A DNA stretch of 30,360 bases, taken from contig DYCR01000027.1 of the NCBI GenBank assembly GCA_019418025.1, positions 1-30,360 on the forward strand, written 5' to 3'. Shown here in pieces: positions 8,833 through 16,807 of this stretch (position 1 is its first letter; each line of letters begins with the position of its first letter). This DNA is from Clostridiales bacterium (GTDB taxonomy: Bacteria; Bacillota; Clostridia; Oscillospirales; Oscillospiraceae). Both the position numbers and the translations under genes were made by a program. A model generated the notes under the pieces. It did not search any database. It was not told the origin of the DNA and saw only the letters and a list, made by a program, of their open reading frames with translations.

Positions 8833-9276
8833 TCAATCCTCGCTGGGAACGTCGTGGTCGTGGTCGTGGTCGAACTCGGGGAAGTCCTCGTCGTTGAAGG
8901 GGATGTTGTTCTTTTCAAAGTAGTCCTTCAGGGCGCTCTTGATGGCTTCCTCTGCAAGGACGGAGCAGTGCATCTTCACTGCGGGCAGGCCGTCCAGAGC
9001 CTCGGCAACGGCTGCATTGGTCAGACGCATTGCCTCGTGGATAGACTTGCCCTTGATCATCTCGGTGGCCATGGAGGAGGAGGCGATGGCGCTGCCGCAG
9101 CCAAAGGTCTCGAACTTCACGTCGGTGATGATGTCGTTTTCGATCTGCAGGTACATCTTCATGATGTCGCCGCACTTGGCGTTGCCGACCTCGCCGACAC
9201 CGCTTGCATTCTCCAGAACGCCCAGATTGCGGGGGTTCTTGAAATGATCCATTACTTTTTCACTATATAATGCCAT
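8833..9276 (-). CDS. iscU: Fe-S cluster assembly scaffold IscU/NifU N-terminal type
   Basis: A 147-residue scaffold on which Fe-S clusters are assembled from iron and sulfur supplied by the desulfurase encoded just upstream. The three conserved cysteines are present at 35 (GNAKCGD), 60 (TFGCGSAIASSS) and 104 (KMHCSVLAEEAI), and Asp37 follows the first one. This is the full IscU core. The last 20 residues are an unusual acidic, His-rich tail (DHDHDHD) that could bind metal. The gene begins 13 bases after the desulfurase stop with an AGGAG site, and the Rrf2 gene follows after three bases, so the three are one operon. SufU is less likely because the protein lacks the SufU insertion. Confidence 0.93.
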   Translation of the reverse strand: MALYSEKVMDHFKNPRNLGVLENASGVGEVGNAKCGDIMKMYLQIENDIITDVKFETFGCGSAIASSSMATEMIKGKSIHEAMRLTNAAVAEALDGLPAVKMHCSVLAEEAIKSALKDYFEKNNIPFNDEDFPEFDHDHDHDVPSED

Positions 9277-9289
9277 AATAATACTCCTA

Positions 9290-10486
9290 TTACTCTTGTG
9301 TGATGAACTGCCGCTTGCCGTTGATCAGGTCGCGCCAAACGGGGCTCATTCCTCTTAAATACTGAACGACCTCTTTGACAGAGGTGATGATATGATCCAT
9401 TTCTTCCTCGGTGTTGTCTGCGCACAGGCTCAGGCGCAGGGAACCGTGGGCGATCTCGTGGGGTCTGCCGATGGCCAGCAGCACGTGGCTGGGGTCAAGG
9501 CTGCCGGAGGTACATGCAGAGCCGGAGCTTGCGCTGATCCCCTTGTCGTCCAGAAGCAGCAGCAGGCTTTCGCCTTCGATGCCCTCGAAGCAGAAGCTGA
9601 CGTTGCCGGGCAGACGGTTCACGGGGTCACCGTTGAGGGTGCAGTGGGGGATCTCGGACAGGCCGGCGATCAGACGGTCACGCAGAGCGGCGACCTTTGC
9701 CATATGCTCATCCAGATGCTCGCAGGCATCGTCCAGAGCCTGTGCCATGCCCATGATGGCAGGCAGGTTTTCGGTGCCGGGACGTCTGCCGCGCTCCTGA
9801 GCGCCGCCCTCGATAAGGTTCATGGGGGGGATGCCCTTGCGGATATACATGGCACCCACGCCTCTGGGGCCGTGGAACTTGTGGCCGGAGAGACTGAGCA
9901 TGTCCACGTTGTCCTCCGTCACATTTACATGCAGGTGACCCACTGCCTGAACGGCATCGGTGTGGAAGATGACACCTGCCTCCTTACATACTGCGCCGAT
10001 CTGGCGGATGGGCAGGATGGAGCCGATCTCGTTGTTGGCGTACATGATGGTGACCAGAGCGGTGTCGGGACGGATGGCGTCCTTGACCTGCTGTGCAGTC
10101 ACGGTCCCGATGGGGCCCACATCCAGCAGAGTGATCTCAAAGCCCTCTTTCTCCAGCTTCTTCAGCGTGTGCAGGACTGCATGATGCTCGAAGGCGGTGG
10201 AGATGATATGGCGCTTGTTCTTTCGTGCGCCGAAGTAGGCGGCACTGCGGATGGCCATGTTGTCAGACTCGGTACCGCCGGAGGTGAAGTAGACCTCTCT
10301 GGGGGTACAGCCCAGGTGCTTTGCCACGGTGGCCCGGGCAGATTCCAGTGCTTCCTTTGCAAGCTGACCTTCGGAATGCAGACTGGAGGGATTACCGAAA
10401 ACGGTTGTGAAATAAGGAATCATCGCCTGAATGGCCGCCTCGCTGGGTTTGGTGGTGGCGGCGTTATCGGCGTAAACTTTCATCAT
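9290..10486 (-). CDS. iscS: Cysteine desulfurase, IscS/NifS type
   Basis: A 398-residue PLP enzyme that converts cysteine to alanine and passes the sulfur, as a persulfide, to the IscU scaffold. Key residues are visible: the PLP lysine Lys203 in SLSGHKFHGPRG, HTDAVQAVG, and the persulfide Cys325 in the mobile loop SSGSACTSGS. The loop has the longer form typical of IscS/NifS (group I) rather than SufS. Two adjacent ATG codons are possible; the first (10486) lies nine bases from GGAGG and is preferred over 10483. It is the first gene of the iscS-iscU-rrf2 operon, transcribed from a promoter that overlaps a probable operator. Confidence 0.96.
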   Translation of the reverse strand: MMKVYADNAATTKPSEAAIQAMIPYFTTVFGNPSSLHSEGQLAKEALESARATVAKHLGCTPREVYFTSGGTESDNMAIRSAAYFGARKNKRHIISTAFEHHAVLHTLKKLEKEGFEITLLDVGPIGTVTAQQVKDAIRPDTALVTIMYANNEIGSILPIRQIGAVCKEAGVIFHTDAVQAVGHLHVNVTEDNVDMLSLSGHKFHGPRGVGAMYIRKGIPPMNLIEGGAQERGRRPGTENLPAIMGMAQALDDACEHLDEHMAKVAALRDRLIAGLSEIPHCTLNGDPVNRLPGNVSFCFEGIEGESLLLLLDDKGISASSGSACTSGSLDPSHVLLAIGRPHEIAHGSLRLSLCADNTEEEMDHIITSVKEVVQYLRGMSPVWRDLINGKRQFITQE

Positions 10487-10528
10487 TTATATTTACCTCC
10501 TTAACTAGTAGGTTAATTACCAGAAAAG

Positions 10529-10557
10529 AGGATACCATGAATTACCTACTATGTCAA
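10529..10557 (-). promoter_or_regulatory. Promoter of the isc operon
   Basis: On the minus strand TTGACA (10557-10552), exactly 17 bases, then TATCCT (10534-10529). A perfect -35 box. It is overlapped by the inverted repeat at 10544-10562. Confidence 0.8.
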
Positions 10558-10562
10558 TAGGT
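10544..10562. promoter_or_regulatory. Probable Rrf2/IscR-type operator
   Basis: ACCTA, nine bases, TAGGT: an inverted repeat whose spacer contains the whole -35 box of the isc promoter. A third half site TAGGT lies at 10509-10513 in the leader. A repressor bound here would block RNA polymerase. The Rrf2 protein encoded at the end of the operon is the natural candidate; this is inferred from position. Confidence 0.6.
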
Positions 10563-10592
10563 TAAATGAAATTTTACAGATCCGGTCGAAAA

Positions 10593-10627
10593 AAGGCCGC
10601 AGCTGCAATCAATGCGGCCGCGGCCTT
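10593..10627 (-). terminator. Terminator of the PadR-DUF1700-DUF4097 operon
   Basis: Arms AAGGCCGC / GCGGCCTT, with a minus-strand tail of T, about 90 bases after the DUF4097 stop codon at 10716. Confidence 0.8.
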
Positions 10628-10715
10628 GTGGGTGTCGAGATGTGTCGGGGTGGCTGTCGCTTGGGGCAGAAACCGCAAATCGGGCTCTGGGAGCGAGGGC
10701 CGCGGGACCGGTGTA

Positions 10716-11645
10716 TCAACCGGCCTGACGGATGGAAAGATCACCGGACATGCCTTCAAAGGAGATCTGGCATGCACCATCTCCGGCGGTGTAGATGTTT
10801 CCGTTTTTGGTAACGGGGAAGTCCGAGGACAGGTTTTTCACAAGACCCTCCATCTTCACGCTGAAGCCTGCGCTTTCAGGCAGCGTCACATCCATGTCGC
10901 CGGACACGCACTCCAGATCCAGTTCTCTGGGGACCCGGTCGGTGACGATGGTGCAGCTGGCAGAGACGGTGTTGCAGTCCAGAGCGCCGAGGCTGCCTGT
11001 GAAGTGGATGTTTCCCGAGACGCTGTCCAGAGAAAGCCCCTCTGCCACGCAGTTGGTCAGGCTGCTCTGGCCGGAAACGCTGTCGATGTCGATGTCGCCG
11101 ACGGTCAGATCGGAAATGTCGATGTCGGCCGAGGTCGTGTTGATCTCGATCTCACGGGGAGTCCAATCCTTGGGAACGATGATGGTCAGATCCTTGCTCA
11201 GACGGCTCATGGCCCAGCCGCTCAGCAGGCTGAAATCGTCCTTGCAGGAGCGGATGATGAGCTTGTTTTCGGAGATTTTCCAAACCATCGGCTTTGACAG
11301 TTCGCCCGTCTCGCTGATGCGGATATCCTCGGTGTCACCGGGCTGAATGGTGACCGAGCCTGCGATCCACTGGATCTCAAGCTCCGAGATCTGATCCGCC
11401 GGAACGACGGCTGCGTCAGCTGCTCCGGCATTTGCGGAGAGATCGGCATCAGGCGCTCCGCTCTCTGCGGTGGGGGCGAGCGACGGATCAGGCTCAACGA
11501 TCTCTATATTGCTTGTGGTGGTCTGATCCCAGAGGTATGTGGCAATAGCGAACCTGCCGATCAGGATACCGACAACCAACACGGCAATCAAGACGAACGC
11601 AAGCAAGCTGAATAAAATGATTCGGACGATTGCATTATTTTTCAT
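10716..11645 (-). CDS. Membrane-anchored DUF4097-type beta-strand repeat protein
   Basis: A 309-residue protein with one N-terminal membrane helix (about residues 8-32, IILFSLLAFVLIAVLVVGIL), a low-complexity Ala/Pro/Asp linker, and an extracytoplasmic C-terminal domain of repeating short beta strands (DIDISDLTVGDIDIDSVSGQ, LSLDSVSGNIHF, LDLECVSGDMDVTL). The repeated (I/L)xxxSVSGxI pattern is typical of the DUF4097 (LiaG-like) fold, a beta-helix-like structure. Its biochemical role is unknown. In Bacillota such proteins are often encoded with PadR regulators and DUF1700 proteins and respond to envelope stress. It starts one base after the stop of the preceding gene, so it is translationally coupled. 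Confidence 0.85.
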   Translation of the reverse strand: MKNNAIVRIILFSLLAFVLIAVLVVGILIGRFAIATYLWDQTTTSNIEIVEPDPSLAPTAESGAPDADLSANAGAADAAVVPADQISELEIQWIAGSVTIQPGDTEDIRISETGELSKPMVWKISENKLIIRSCKDDFSLLSGWAMSRLSKDLTIIVPKDWTPREIEINTTSADIDISDLTVGDIDIDSVSGQSSLTNCVAEGLSLDSVSGNIHFTGSLGALDCNTVSASCTIVTDRVPRELDLECVSGDMDVTLPESAGFSVKMEGLVKNLSSDFPVTKNGNIYTAGDGACQISFEGMSGDLSIRQAG

Positions 11646-11646
11646 A

Positions 11647-12255
11647 TTACGCTGCCTCCTTCAGATCCATGCAGGCGCTGATAATTTCGTTGATGGCATA
11701 GGTGATGGGGAACACAAGCCATGTGATATACCATGCACCTGTCCAAAAGCTGACTGCAAGGTAGACGACAGTGCCCACGGCTGTCAAGGAGCGGCGGATG
11801 CTCATTTTAAGGTTTTGCCGAGGCGAGTCTGCATAAGTGTACGCAGATTCCTTTTTTTGTGACTGGGAAATGATGATCATTCCGGTAGCTACGGCGACGA
11901 TCACAAGCAGCAGCACCACACCAAGCACGTTTTGCAGGACGATGACAGGCACGGGGCAGAGGATGAACAGCGCAACTGCGATGGCTTGCAGGATCTTGGA
12001 AAGATTCTGTTTCTGCTTGGAGGATTCTGCACGCATCTGATGCGACTCAGGCTGAGGCGCATTCCCGTTCAGGATCTCACTGATGTCACCGATGCCGGAG
12101 ATCGCAAGGCTGTAAGCGGCCTCGGGAGTTTTTCCCTGAGCCACCAGATCGTCGTAGCGATCGAGTGTATTTTGCAGAATTTCCTGCTTGATATCCTCGG
12201 TATCCGAGCTTCCTGCAAACAATAAATCAATATAAGATATTAACTGATTCCTCAT
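11647..12255 (-). CDS. DUF1700 / permease-prefix-type membrane protein
   Basis: A 202-residue protein. The N-terminal soluble part (MRNQLISYIDLLFAGSSDTEDIKQEIL, YDDLVAQGKTPEAAYSLAISGIGDISEIL) is the helical domain found in DUF1700 proteins and ahead of some permeases. Two hydrophobic hairpins follow: residues about 97-130 (ALFILCPVPVIVLQNVLGVVLLLVIVAVATGMI) and about 160-190. The start at 12255 lies one base beyond the PadR stop codon and has a GAGGG site, so it is coupled to the regulator. An in-frame upstream extension to 12381 would overlap PadR and has no supporting site. The function is unknown; it probably acts with the DUF4097 protein at the membrane. Confidence 0.85.
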   Translation of the reverse strand: MRNQLISYIDLLFAGSSDTEDIKQEILQNTLDRYDDLVAQGKTPEAAYSLAISGIGDISEILNGNAPQPESHQMRAESSKQKQNLSKILQAIAVALFILCPVPVIVLQNVLGVVLLLVIVAVATGMIIISQSQKKESAYTYADSPRQNLKMSIRRSLTAVGTVVYLAVSFWTGAWYITWLVFPITYAINEIISACMDLKEAA

Positions 12256-12256
12256 T

Positions 12257-12589
12257 TTAATCCCTCGTTTCCAATAATTTGTCCATGATCTCCTTGGTTT
12301 CTGCCCACTCCTGCATGAGTCTGGCGGAGGCCTGCCGCCCGTCGGGGGTGATGGTGTAGTACCGCCTTCGGGCGCCGGCACCGCTGTCGCCCCAGTAGGA
12401 GGTGATGTAGCCGGCCTCCTCCAGACGCTTGAATGCGGTGTAGAGCGTCGCTTCCTTCAGTTCAAACTTGCCGGAGGATAGGGTGGAGATGATCTTGTTG
12501 ATTTCGTAGCCGTAGCTGTCAGAACGCAGCAGCCGTGCAAGAATGATCGCATCGGTGTGCCCGCGTATCAGATCGCCTGCAATTGACAT
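12257..12589 (-). CDS. PadR family transcriptional regulator
   Basis: A 110-residue winged-helix repressor of the short PadR subfamily. Diagnostic segments are LRGHTDAIILARLLRSDSYGYEI, LKEATLYTAFKRLEEAGYI and ARRRYYTITPDG; a C-terminal helix for dimerisation follows (LMQEWAETKEIMDKLLE). The start at 12589 has a GGAGGG site eight bases upstream. It heads a three-gene operon with two membrane proteins and has a palindromic site over its promoter, so autorepression relieved by a membrane-active compound is the expected mode in this family. The effector is not evident. Confidence 0.94.
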   Translation of the reverse strand: MSIAGDLIRGHTDAIILARLLRSDSYGYEINKIISTLSSGKFELKEATLYTAFKRLEEAGYITSYWGDSGAGARRRYYTITPDGRQASARLMQEWAETKEIMDKLLETRD

Positions 12590-12613
12590 ATGGCTTCCCT
12601 CCTTGTTGACTGC

Positions 12614-12642
12614 ATAGTATCACAAGATACCTCGTCTGTCAA
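12614..12642 (-). promoter_or_regulatory. Promoter of the padR operon
   Basis: On the minus strand TTGACA (12642-12637), 17 bases, TACTAT (12619-12614). A strong match overlapped by palindromes at 12617-12650. Confidence 0.8.
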
Positions 12643-12650
12643 GGTATCTT
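12617..12650. promoter_or_regulatory. Probable PadR operator with three half sites
   Basis: GTATC-acaa-GATAC (12617-12630) shares its right arm with a longer perfect inverted repeat AAGATACC, 11 bases, GGTATCTT (12624-12650). Together these cover the -35 and reach the -10 of the padR promoter. PadR repressors bind this kind of short dyad at their own promoters; the link here is inferred from position. Confidence 0.65.
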
Positions 12651-12889
12651 ATGCAAGAGAGGTAATCAATGTTCCGCAGTATGGATGCAGAGGGCGTTCC
12701 GGCAGGAGATTTTAACGGATACAGAGGAGTTCAAATTTGAAATGTCGAGTTAAATTATACAAAATAATTTATTCACAATTGGAAATATATACAAAATTGG
12801 GACGTGATACTTTACAAAATTAGGACACAATGATAATATGACTGCACCCTGAGACAATCGTCTCGCAAAATTAAGGAGGAAATTTAATC
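12651..12889 (+). promoter_or_regulatory. mglB upstream region with promoter and candidate regulator sites
   Basis: A promoter TTTACA (12811-12816), 17 bases, TAATAT (12834-12839) lies 50 bases before mglB. Around it are a 12-base palindrome TTCAAATTTGAA (12730-12741), copies of TACAAAAT at 12758, 12790 and 12813, the block ATTCACAATTGGAAATA (12771-12787) that recurs upstream of the oleate hydratase gene, and a dyad GAGAC-aatc-GTCTC (12851-12864) just past the expected RNA start. The dyad could be a repressor site. Confidence 0.6.
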
Positions 12890-14011
12890 ATGAAAAAGAT
12901 TATTGCACTGGCCTTATCATTGGTAATGGTGCTTGCTCTGGCTGCCTGCGGCGGCAGCGGCGGCGACGGCACCACACCCGGGGGATCTTCTGACAGTAAA
13001 CTGAAGGTCACGACCTTCTGGTATGATGAAAGTGATATTTATCTTAGCTCTGTTCGCAATGCACTGAACAAGGAGCTGGACGCTCTGGGTGTCACCCACG
13101 ACGATCAGTTCGCATCCAACGATCAGGCAAAGCAGCTCGATCAGATCAAGACTGCCATCGCCGGCGGCTCCAACATGCTGGTGGTGAACGTGGTCACCTC
13201 CGGCGCACCCGACACAGCCAAGGATATTCTGGACGCAGCCGGTGACATCCCCGTTGTGTTCTTCAACCGCGCCATCGGCCTTGAGGGCGCAGACATCCCC
13301 GTCCTGAACGAGGCAAAGAACGCTGCCTTCATCGGCACCGATGCCCCCGAGGCAGGCCACATCCAGGGCAAGATGATCGGCGAATTCCTGAAGGAAAACT
13401 TCGACAAGGTGGACCTGAACAAGGACGGCAAGATCTCCTACGCAATGATGAAGGGCGAAGAGTCCAACATCGAGGCCATCTTCCGCACCCAGTACGGCGT
13501 TGAGGATGCCGACAAGGTCCTGACCGAGGCCGGAAAGCCTGCACTGGAGTATTTCGATGCCAAGAACCCTGACAAGTATCAGGTCGATCAGGGCGGCGCA
13601 TGGTCTGCTGCCGCTGCCAAGGAGTACATGGACACCAACTTCGTTACCTACAACGAGGCTGCCGGCAACATGATCGAGCTGGTCATCTGCAACAACGACG
13701 GCATGGCAGAGGGAGTTATCGCCTCCCTGCAGGAGAAGGGCTACAACAAAGACGGCGGTCACACGGTTCCCGTTTTCGGTGTTGACGCTACCGACAATGC
13801 CAAGGCTCTGATCGCTGAGGGTGCCATGACCGGTACCGTTAAGCAGGATGCAGAGGGCATGGCTGCTGCAATTGCTCAGACCGTTTCTGCCATCTCCGGC
13901 GGCAAGACTGCCGTTGAGGCTCTGGCAGCTCTGTCCGACGATCGCTTCAGCATCGCACCCGACTGCGCCGGCAAGCTGTACGTTGCTTACGCACCCTACA
14001 CCGGCAACTAA
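12890..14011 (+). CDS. mglB: Galactose/methyl-galactoside-type ABC transporter substrate-binding lipoprotein
   Basis: A 373-residue extracytoplasmic sugar-binding lipoprotein that delivers galactose or a related sugar to MglAC. The signal peptide ends in the lipobox LAAC with Cys20, followed by a Gly/Ser/Asp linker. The two-lobe periplasmic-binding fold shows the family segments VTTFWYDESDIYLSSVRNALN, QLDQIKTAIAGGSNMLVVN, VVFFNRAI, VICNNDGMAEGVI and VFGVDATDNA. A calcium-binding loop like that of E. coli MglB is present from Asp175 (DLNKDGKISY). This loop favours galactose/glucose binders over ribose binders. The GGAGG site is well placed. It is the first gene of the mglBAC operon and is separated from mglA by two hairpins, so it is probably expressed more than the membrane parts. 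Confidence 0.94.
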   Translation: MKKIIALALSLVMVLALAACGGSGGDGTTPGGSSDSKLKVTTFWYDESDIYLSSVRNALNKELDALGVTHDDQFASNDQAKQLDQIKTAIAGGSNMLVVNVVTSGAPDTAKDILDAAGDIPVVFFNRAIGLEGADIPVLNEAKNAAFIGTDAPEAGHIQGKMIGEFLKENFDKVDLNKDGKISYAMMKGEESNIEAIFRTQYGVEDADKVLTEAGKPALEYFDAKNPDKYQVDQGGAWSAAAAKEYMDTNFVTYNEAAGNMIELVICNNDGMAEGVIASLQEKGYNKDGGHTVPVFGVDATDNAKALIAEGAMTGTVKQDAEGMAAAIAQTVSAISGGKTAVEALAALSDDRFSIAPDCAGKLYVAYAPYTGN

Positions 14012-14039
14012 GCACGGCTCAAACGAAACGTACATCGTT

Positions 14040-14075
14040 AAGGCAGCTGTCGTCTCGGCGGCAGCTGCCTTTTTT
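14040..14075 (+). terminator. Hairpin with T-run between mglB and mglA (attenuator)
   Basis: Arms AAGGCAGCTG / CAGCTGCCTT with a following T-run, about 30 bases after the mglB stop. It probably stops part of the transcripts, leaving excess mglB message, as is common for binding-protein genes. Confidence 0.8.
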
Positions 14076-14093
14076 GATGCAAATTTTTAGCTG

Positions 14094-14156
14094 CCGGAAA
14101 ACGGCGAAAGACATTCCGCTGACCTGACTCGGTCCCGGGCGGTTTTTCGCCGTTTC
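14094..14156 (+). other. Second long hairpin in the mglB-mglA gap
   Basis: GGAAAACGGCGAAA (14097-14110) can pair with TTTCGCCGTTTCC (14144-14156), enclosing about 33 bases. It has no clear T-run on the + strand, so it may protect the 3' end of mglB message or the 5' end of mglA message rather than terminate. Confidence 0.5.
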
Positions 14157-14210
14157 CTGTTGGCATCCTGCAAAACAAGGAACGAGACCCTGCAAGAGGA
14201 GGAAAACACT

Positions 14211-15710
14211 ATGGAGCATGATGTTCTACTGAAAATGGTAGACATAACCAAGACATTTCCCGGCGTGAAGGCACTGGATCATGTTTCTCTGGAAATCAGG
14301 CGCGGTACGGTGCATGCGCTGATGGGCGAAAACGGTGCGGGCAAATCCACGCTGATGAAATGCCTGTTCGGCATTTATAACAAAGACGGCGGACAGATCT
14401 TTCTGGATGGACAGGAAGTGAATTTCAAAAACAGCAAGGAAGCACTGGAGAACGGTGTGGCGATGGTCCATCAGGAGCTGAATCAGGCGCTGAAGCGCTC
14501 GGTCATGGATAATATCTGGCTGGGGCGATACCCCAAGATTGCCGGAATTGCTGTCAATGAGCGAAAAATGTATAAAGACACCATGGATGTGTTTGAGGAG
14601 CTGGGCATCAACGTAGATCCCAAGCGGATTATGAGCACTATGCCCGTTTCCCAGAGGCAGATGGTGGAGATCGCAAAGGCGGTTTCCTTCCACTCCAAGG
14701 TGATCGTGTTTGACGAGCCGACTTCTTCTTTGACAGAGGAAGAGGTGGAGCATCTGTTCCGCATCATCGATATGCTGCGGGCAAGGGGCGTGGCGATCAT
14801 CTATATTTCCCATAAGATGGCGGAAATCAAGCGCATTTCCGACGAGATCACAGTGATGCGTGACGGTCAGTGGGTCGCGACCAGACCTGCATCAGAGCTT
14901 GAGATGAACGATATCATCCGGCTGATGGTTGGCCGTGAGCTGACCAACCAGTTCCCGCCAAAAACCAACAAGCCCGGTGACGTGTACCTCAAGGTAGAGG
15001 GGATGACGGGTCTGTACAACCACCTGAAGGACGTATCCTTCGAGGCTAGACGGGGTGAGATTCTGGGTCTTGCAGGACTGGACAGCTCCGGACGGACCGA
15101 AACACTGGAGTGCATCTTCGGCATTCGCAGCCGAAAGAGCGGCACCATTACCCTCGACGGCAAGGTGTGCAAGAATCGCAGCGCCGGTGAGTCCATCAAA
15201 AACGGCTTTGCGCTGCTGACCGAGGAGCGTCGGGCAACGGGCATCTTCGGTGTCCTGAATATTCGTGACAACACGGTCATTTCCAGTCTGAAAAATCACA
15301 AGCACTTCGGTGTCTACCTCAGTGAAAAATCCCAGCGGGAGGACACCCAGAGGTATATCGAAGCGATGCACACCAAGACCCCGTCTCAGGAGACAAAGAT
15401 CCGGGCGCTCTCCGGCGGCAATCAGCAGAAGGTCATCATTGGTCGGTGGCTGTTGACGAATCCGGATGTGCTGCTGCTGGATGAGCCTACCCGAGGCATC
15501 GACGTGGGCGCGAAATACGAGATCTATCAGCTGATTTTGGATCTGGCCAATAACGGCAAAACGGTTCTGATGGTTTCTTCGGAAATGCCGGAGCTTCTGG
15601 GCGTGTGCGACCGGATCGTGGTCATGTCCGGCGGTCGGGTCGCCGGAGAAGTGGATGCAGCTAACACCACGCAGGAAGAGATCATGACCTTGGCTGCCAA
15701 GTATGTATAA
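14211..15710 (+). CDS. mglA: Sugar ABC transporter ATP-binding protein MglA
   Basis: A 499-residue protein with two fused ABC ATPase domains, the arrangement of MglA/RbsA/XylG (about 500 residues). The first domain has an intact Walker A (GENGAGKST, residues 39-47), VSQRQMVEIAKAV and VIVFDEPTSSL. The second has a degenerate Walker A (GLAGLDSSGRTET) but an intact signature LSGGNQQKVIIGRWL and LLLDEPTRGIDVGAK; this asymmetry is normal for the family. It powers uptake through MglC. The start at 14211 (MEHDVLLKMVDI) follows GAGGAGG; a TTG start at 14160 would lack such a site. The mglC gene follows after 14 bases. Confidence 0.95.
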   Translation: MEHDVLLKMVDITKTFPGVKALDHVSLEIRRGTVHALMGENGAGKSTLMKCLFGIYNKDGGQIFLDGQEVNFKNSKEALENGVAMVHQELNQALKRSVMDNIWLGRYPKIAGIAVNERKMYKDTMDVFEELGINVDPKRIMSTMPVSQRQMVEIAKAVSFHSKVIVFDEPTSSLTEEEVEHLFRIIDMLRARGVAIIYISHKMAEIKRISDEITVMRDGQWVATRPASELEMNDIIRLMVGRELTNQFPPKTNKPGDVYLKVEGMTGLYNHLKDVSFEARRGEILGLAGLDSSGRTETLECIFGIRSRKSGTITLDGKVCKNRSAGESIKNGFALLTEERRATGIFGVLNIRDNTVISSLKNHKHFGVYLSEKSQREDTQRYIEAMHTKTPSQETKIRALSGGNQQKVIIGRWLLTNPDVLLLDEPTRGIDVGAKYEIYQLILDLANNGKTVLMVSSEMPELLGVCDRIVVMSGGRVAGEVDAANTTQEEIMTLAAKYV

Positions 15711-15724
15711 GGAGGAAGAAAACC

Positions 15725-16807
15725 ATGGCAAACCCTGTAACGCGGCTGCAGGCTACTGCAGCAGAATTCAACCAAAAGGACAGCAAGGATAAAAAGCGTG
15801 CCGTGACGGATGCGATCCTGAACAACGCACTGTATATCCTGATGCTGATCTTCATTGTATATACCTCATTCAAGACTCGCAACTTTCTAACCTTGGGCTC
15901 CTTGGCAAACCTGATCACGCAGGTGGCTGCCTATATGCCTCTGGCACTGGGTATTGCCGGATGTATCGTCCTCACGGGTACCGACCTTTCTGCCGGACGT
16001 GTGGCCGGTCTGACGGCTGCTGTCTCTGCGGTCATGCTGCAAAAGTCTGATTTTGTCAACAAGATGTTTGCAAACCTTCCGGCGGTCACCCCCGGCTGGA
16101 TTCTGGTGGCTCTGCTGACCGTCGTCGCCATCGGCGCATTGATCGGTCTGGTCAACGGTTTCTTCGTGGCCAAGTTTAGTCTGCATCCATTCATCGTCAC
16201 ATTGTCCACGCAGCTGATCACCTATGGCATCATCCTGTGGTTCTTCGGTCTGAACGGCAACAACGGTCAGCCCATCTCCAATCTGAGTCAGGAATACAAG
16301 GACGCTGTCGGCGGCGCAATGTTCCGTATGGACAATGTCCCCATTCCCTATTATGTACTCTATGCCATCGTCCTGACCGCTCTGATGTGGTTCATTTGGA
16401 ACAAGACCACCTTCGGTAAGAACATGTTTGCCGTCGGCTCCAATGCCGAGGCGGCGAAGGTCTCCGGTGTCAACGTGTTCATGACCACCGTGCTGGTACA
16501 TACCCTTGCCGGTGCGATGTACGGCTATTCCGGCTTTATTGAGGCTGTGCGCACCAGTTCCGTTGCAGCAAACACCGGCATGAATGCCGAGTGTGACGCC
16601 ATTGCGGCCTGCGTCATCGGCGGTGTTTCCTTTGTCGGCGGCACCGGTAAGATCAGCGGCATTATCCTGGGCGTAGTGGTGCTGCGTATCATCTTCATTG
16701 CTTTGACGATGCTGGGCGTGGATTCCTCCTCGCTGTTCATCATCAAGGGCGCGATCATTCTGTGTGCCTGCGCATTGGATATGCGTAAGTATTTGGTTAA
16801 GAAATAA
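15725..16807 (+). CDS. mglC: Galactose-type ABC transporter permease MglC
   Basis: A 360-residue inner-membrane permease of the MglC/RbsC family with about ten hydrophobic segments. Recognisable regions are YMPLALGIAGCIVLTGTDLSAGRV, NGFFVAKFSLHPFIVTLSTQLI, the loop NKTTFGKNMFAVGSNAEAAKVSGVNV that contacts the ATPase, and IAACVIGGVSFVGGTGKISG. With MglA and MglB it imports a hexose. The AAGGAGGAAG site precedes the ATG. Its stop codon overlaps the start of the next gene by one base (TAATG), which couples that gene to the transporter. Confidence 0.95.
   Translation: MANPVTRLQATAAEFNQKDSKDKKRAVTDAILNNALYILMLIFIVYTSFKTRNFLTLGSLANLITQVAAYMPLALGIAGCIVLTGTDLSAGRVAGLTAAVSAVMLQKSDFVNKMFANLPAVTPGWILVALLTVVAIGALIGLVNGFFVAKFSLHPFIVTLSTQLITYGIILWFFGLNGNNGQPISNLSQEYKDAVGGAMFRMDNVPIPYYVLYAIVLTALMWFIWNKTTFGKNMFAVGSNAEAAKVSGVNVFMTTVLVHTLAGAMYGYSGFIEAVRTSSVAANTGMNAECDAIAACVIGGVSFVGGTGKISGIILGVVVLRIIFIALTMLGVDSSSLFIIKGAIILCACALDMRKYLVKK

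Noticed and set aside
12917..14035. A 372-codon open frame on the - strand
   Set aside because: It is antisense to mglB, with no ribosome binding site.
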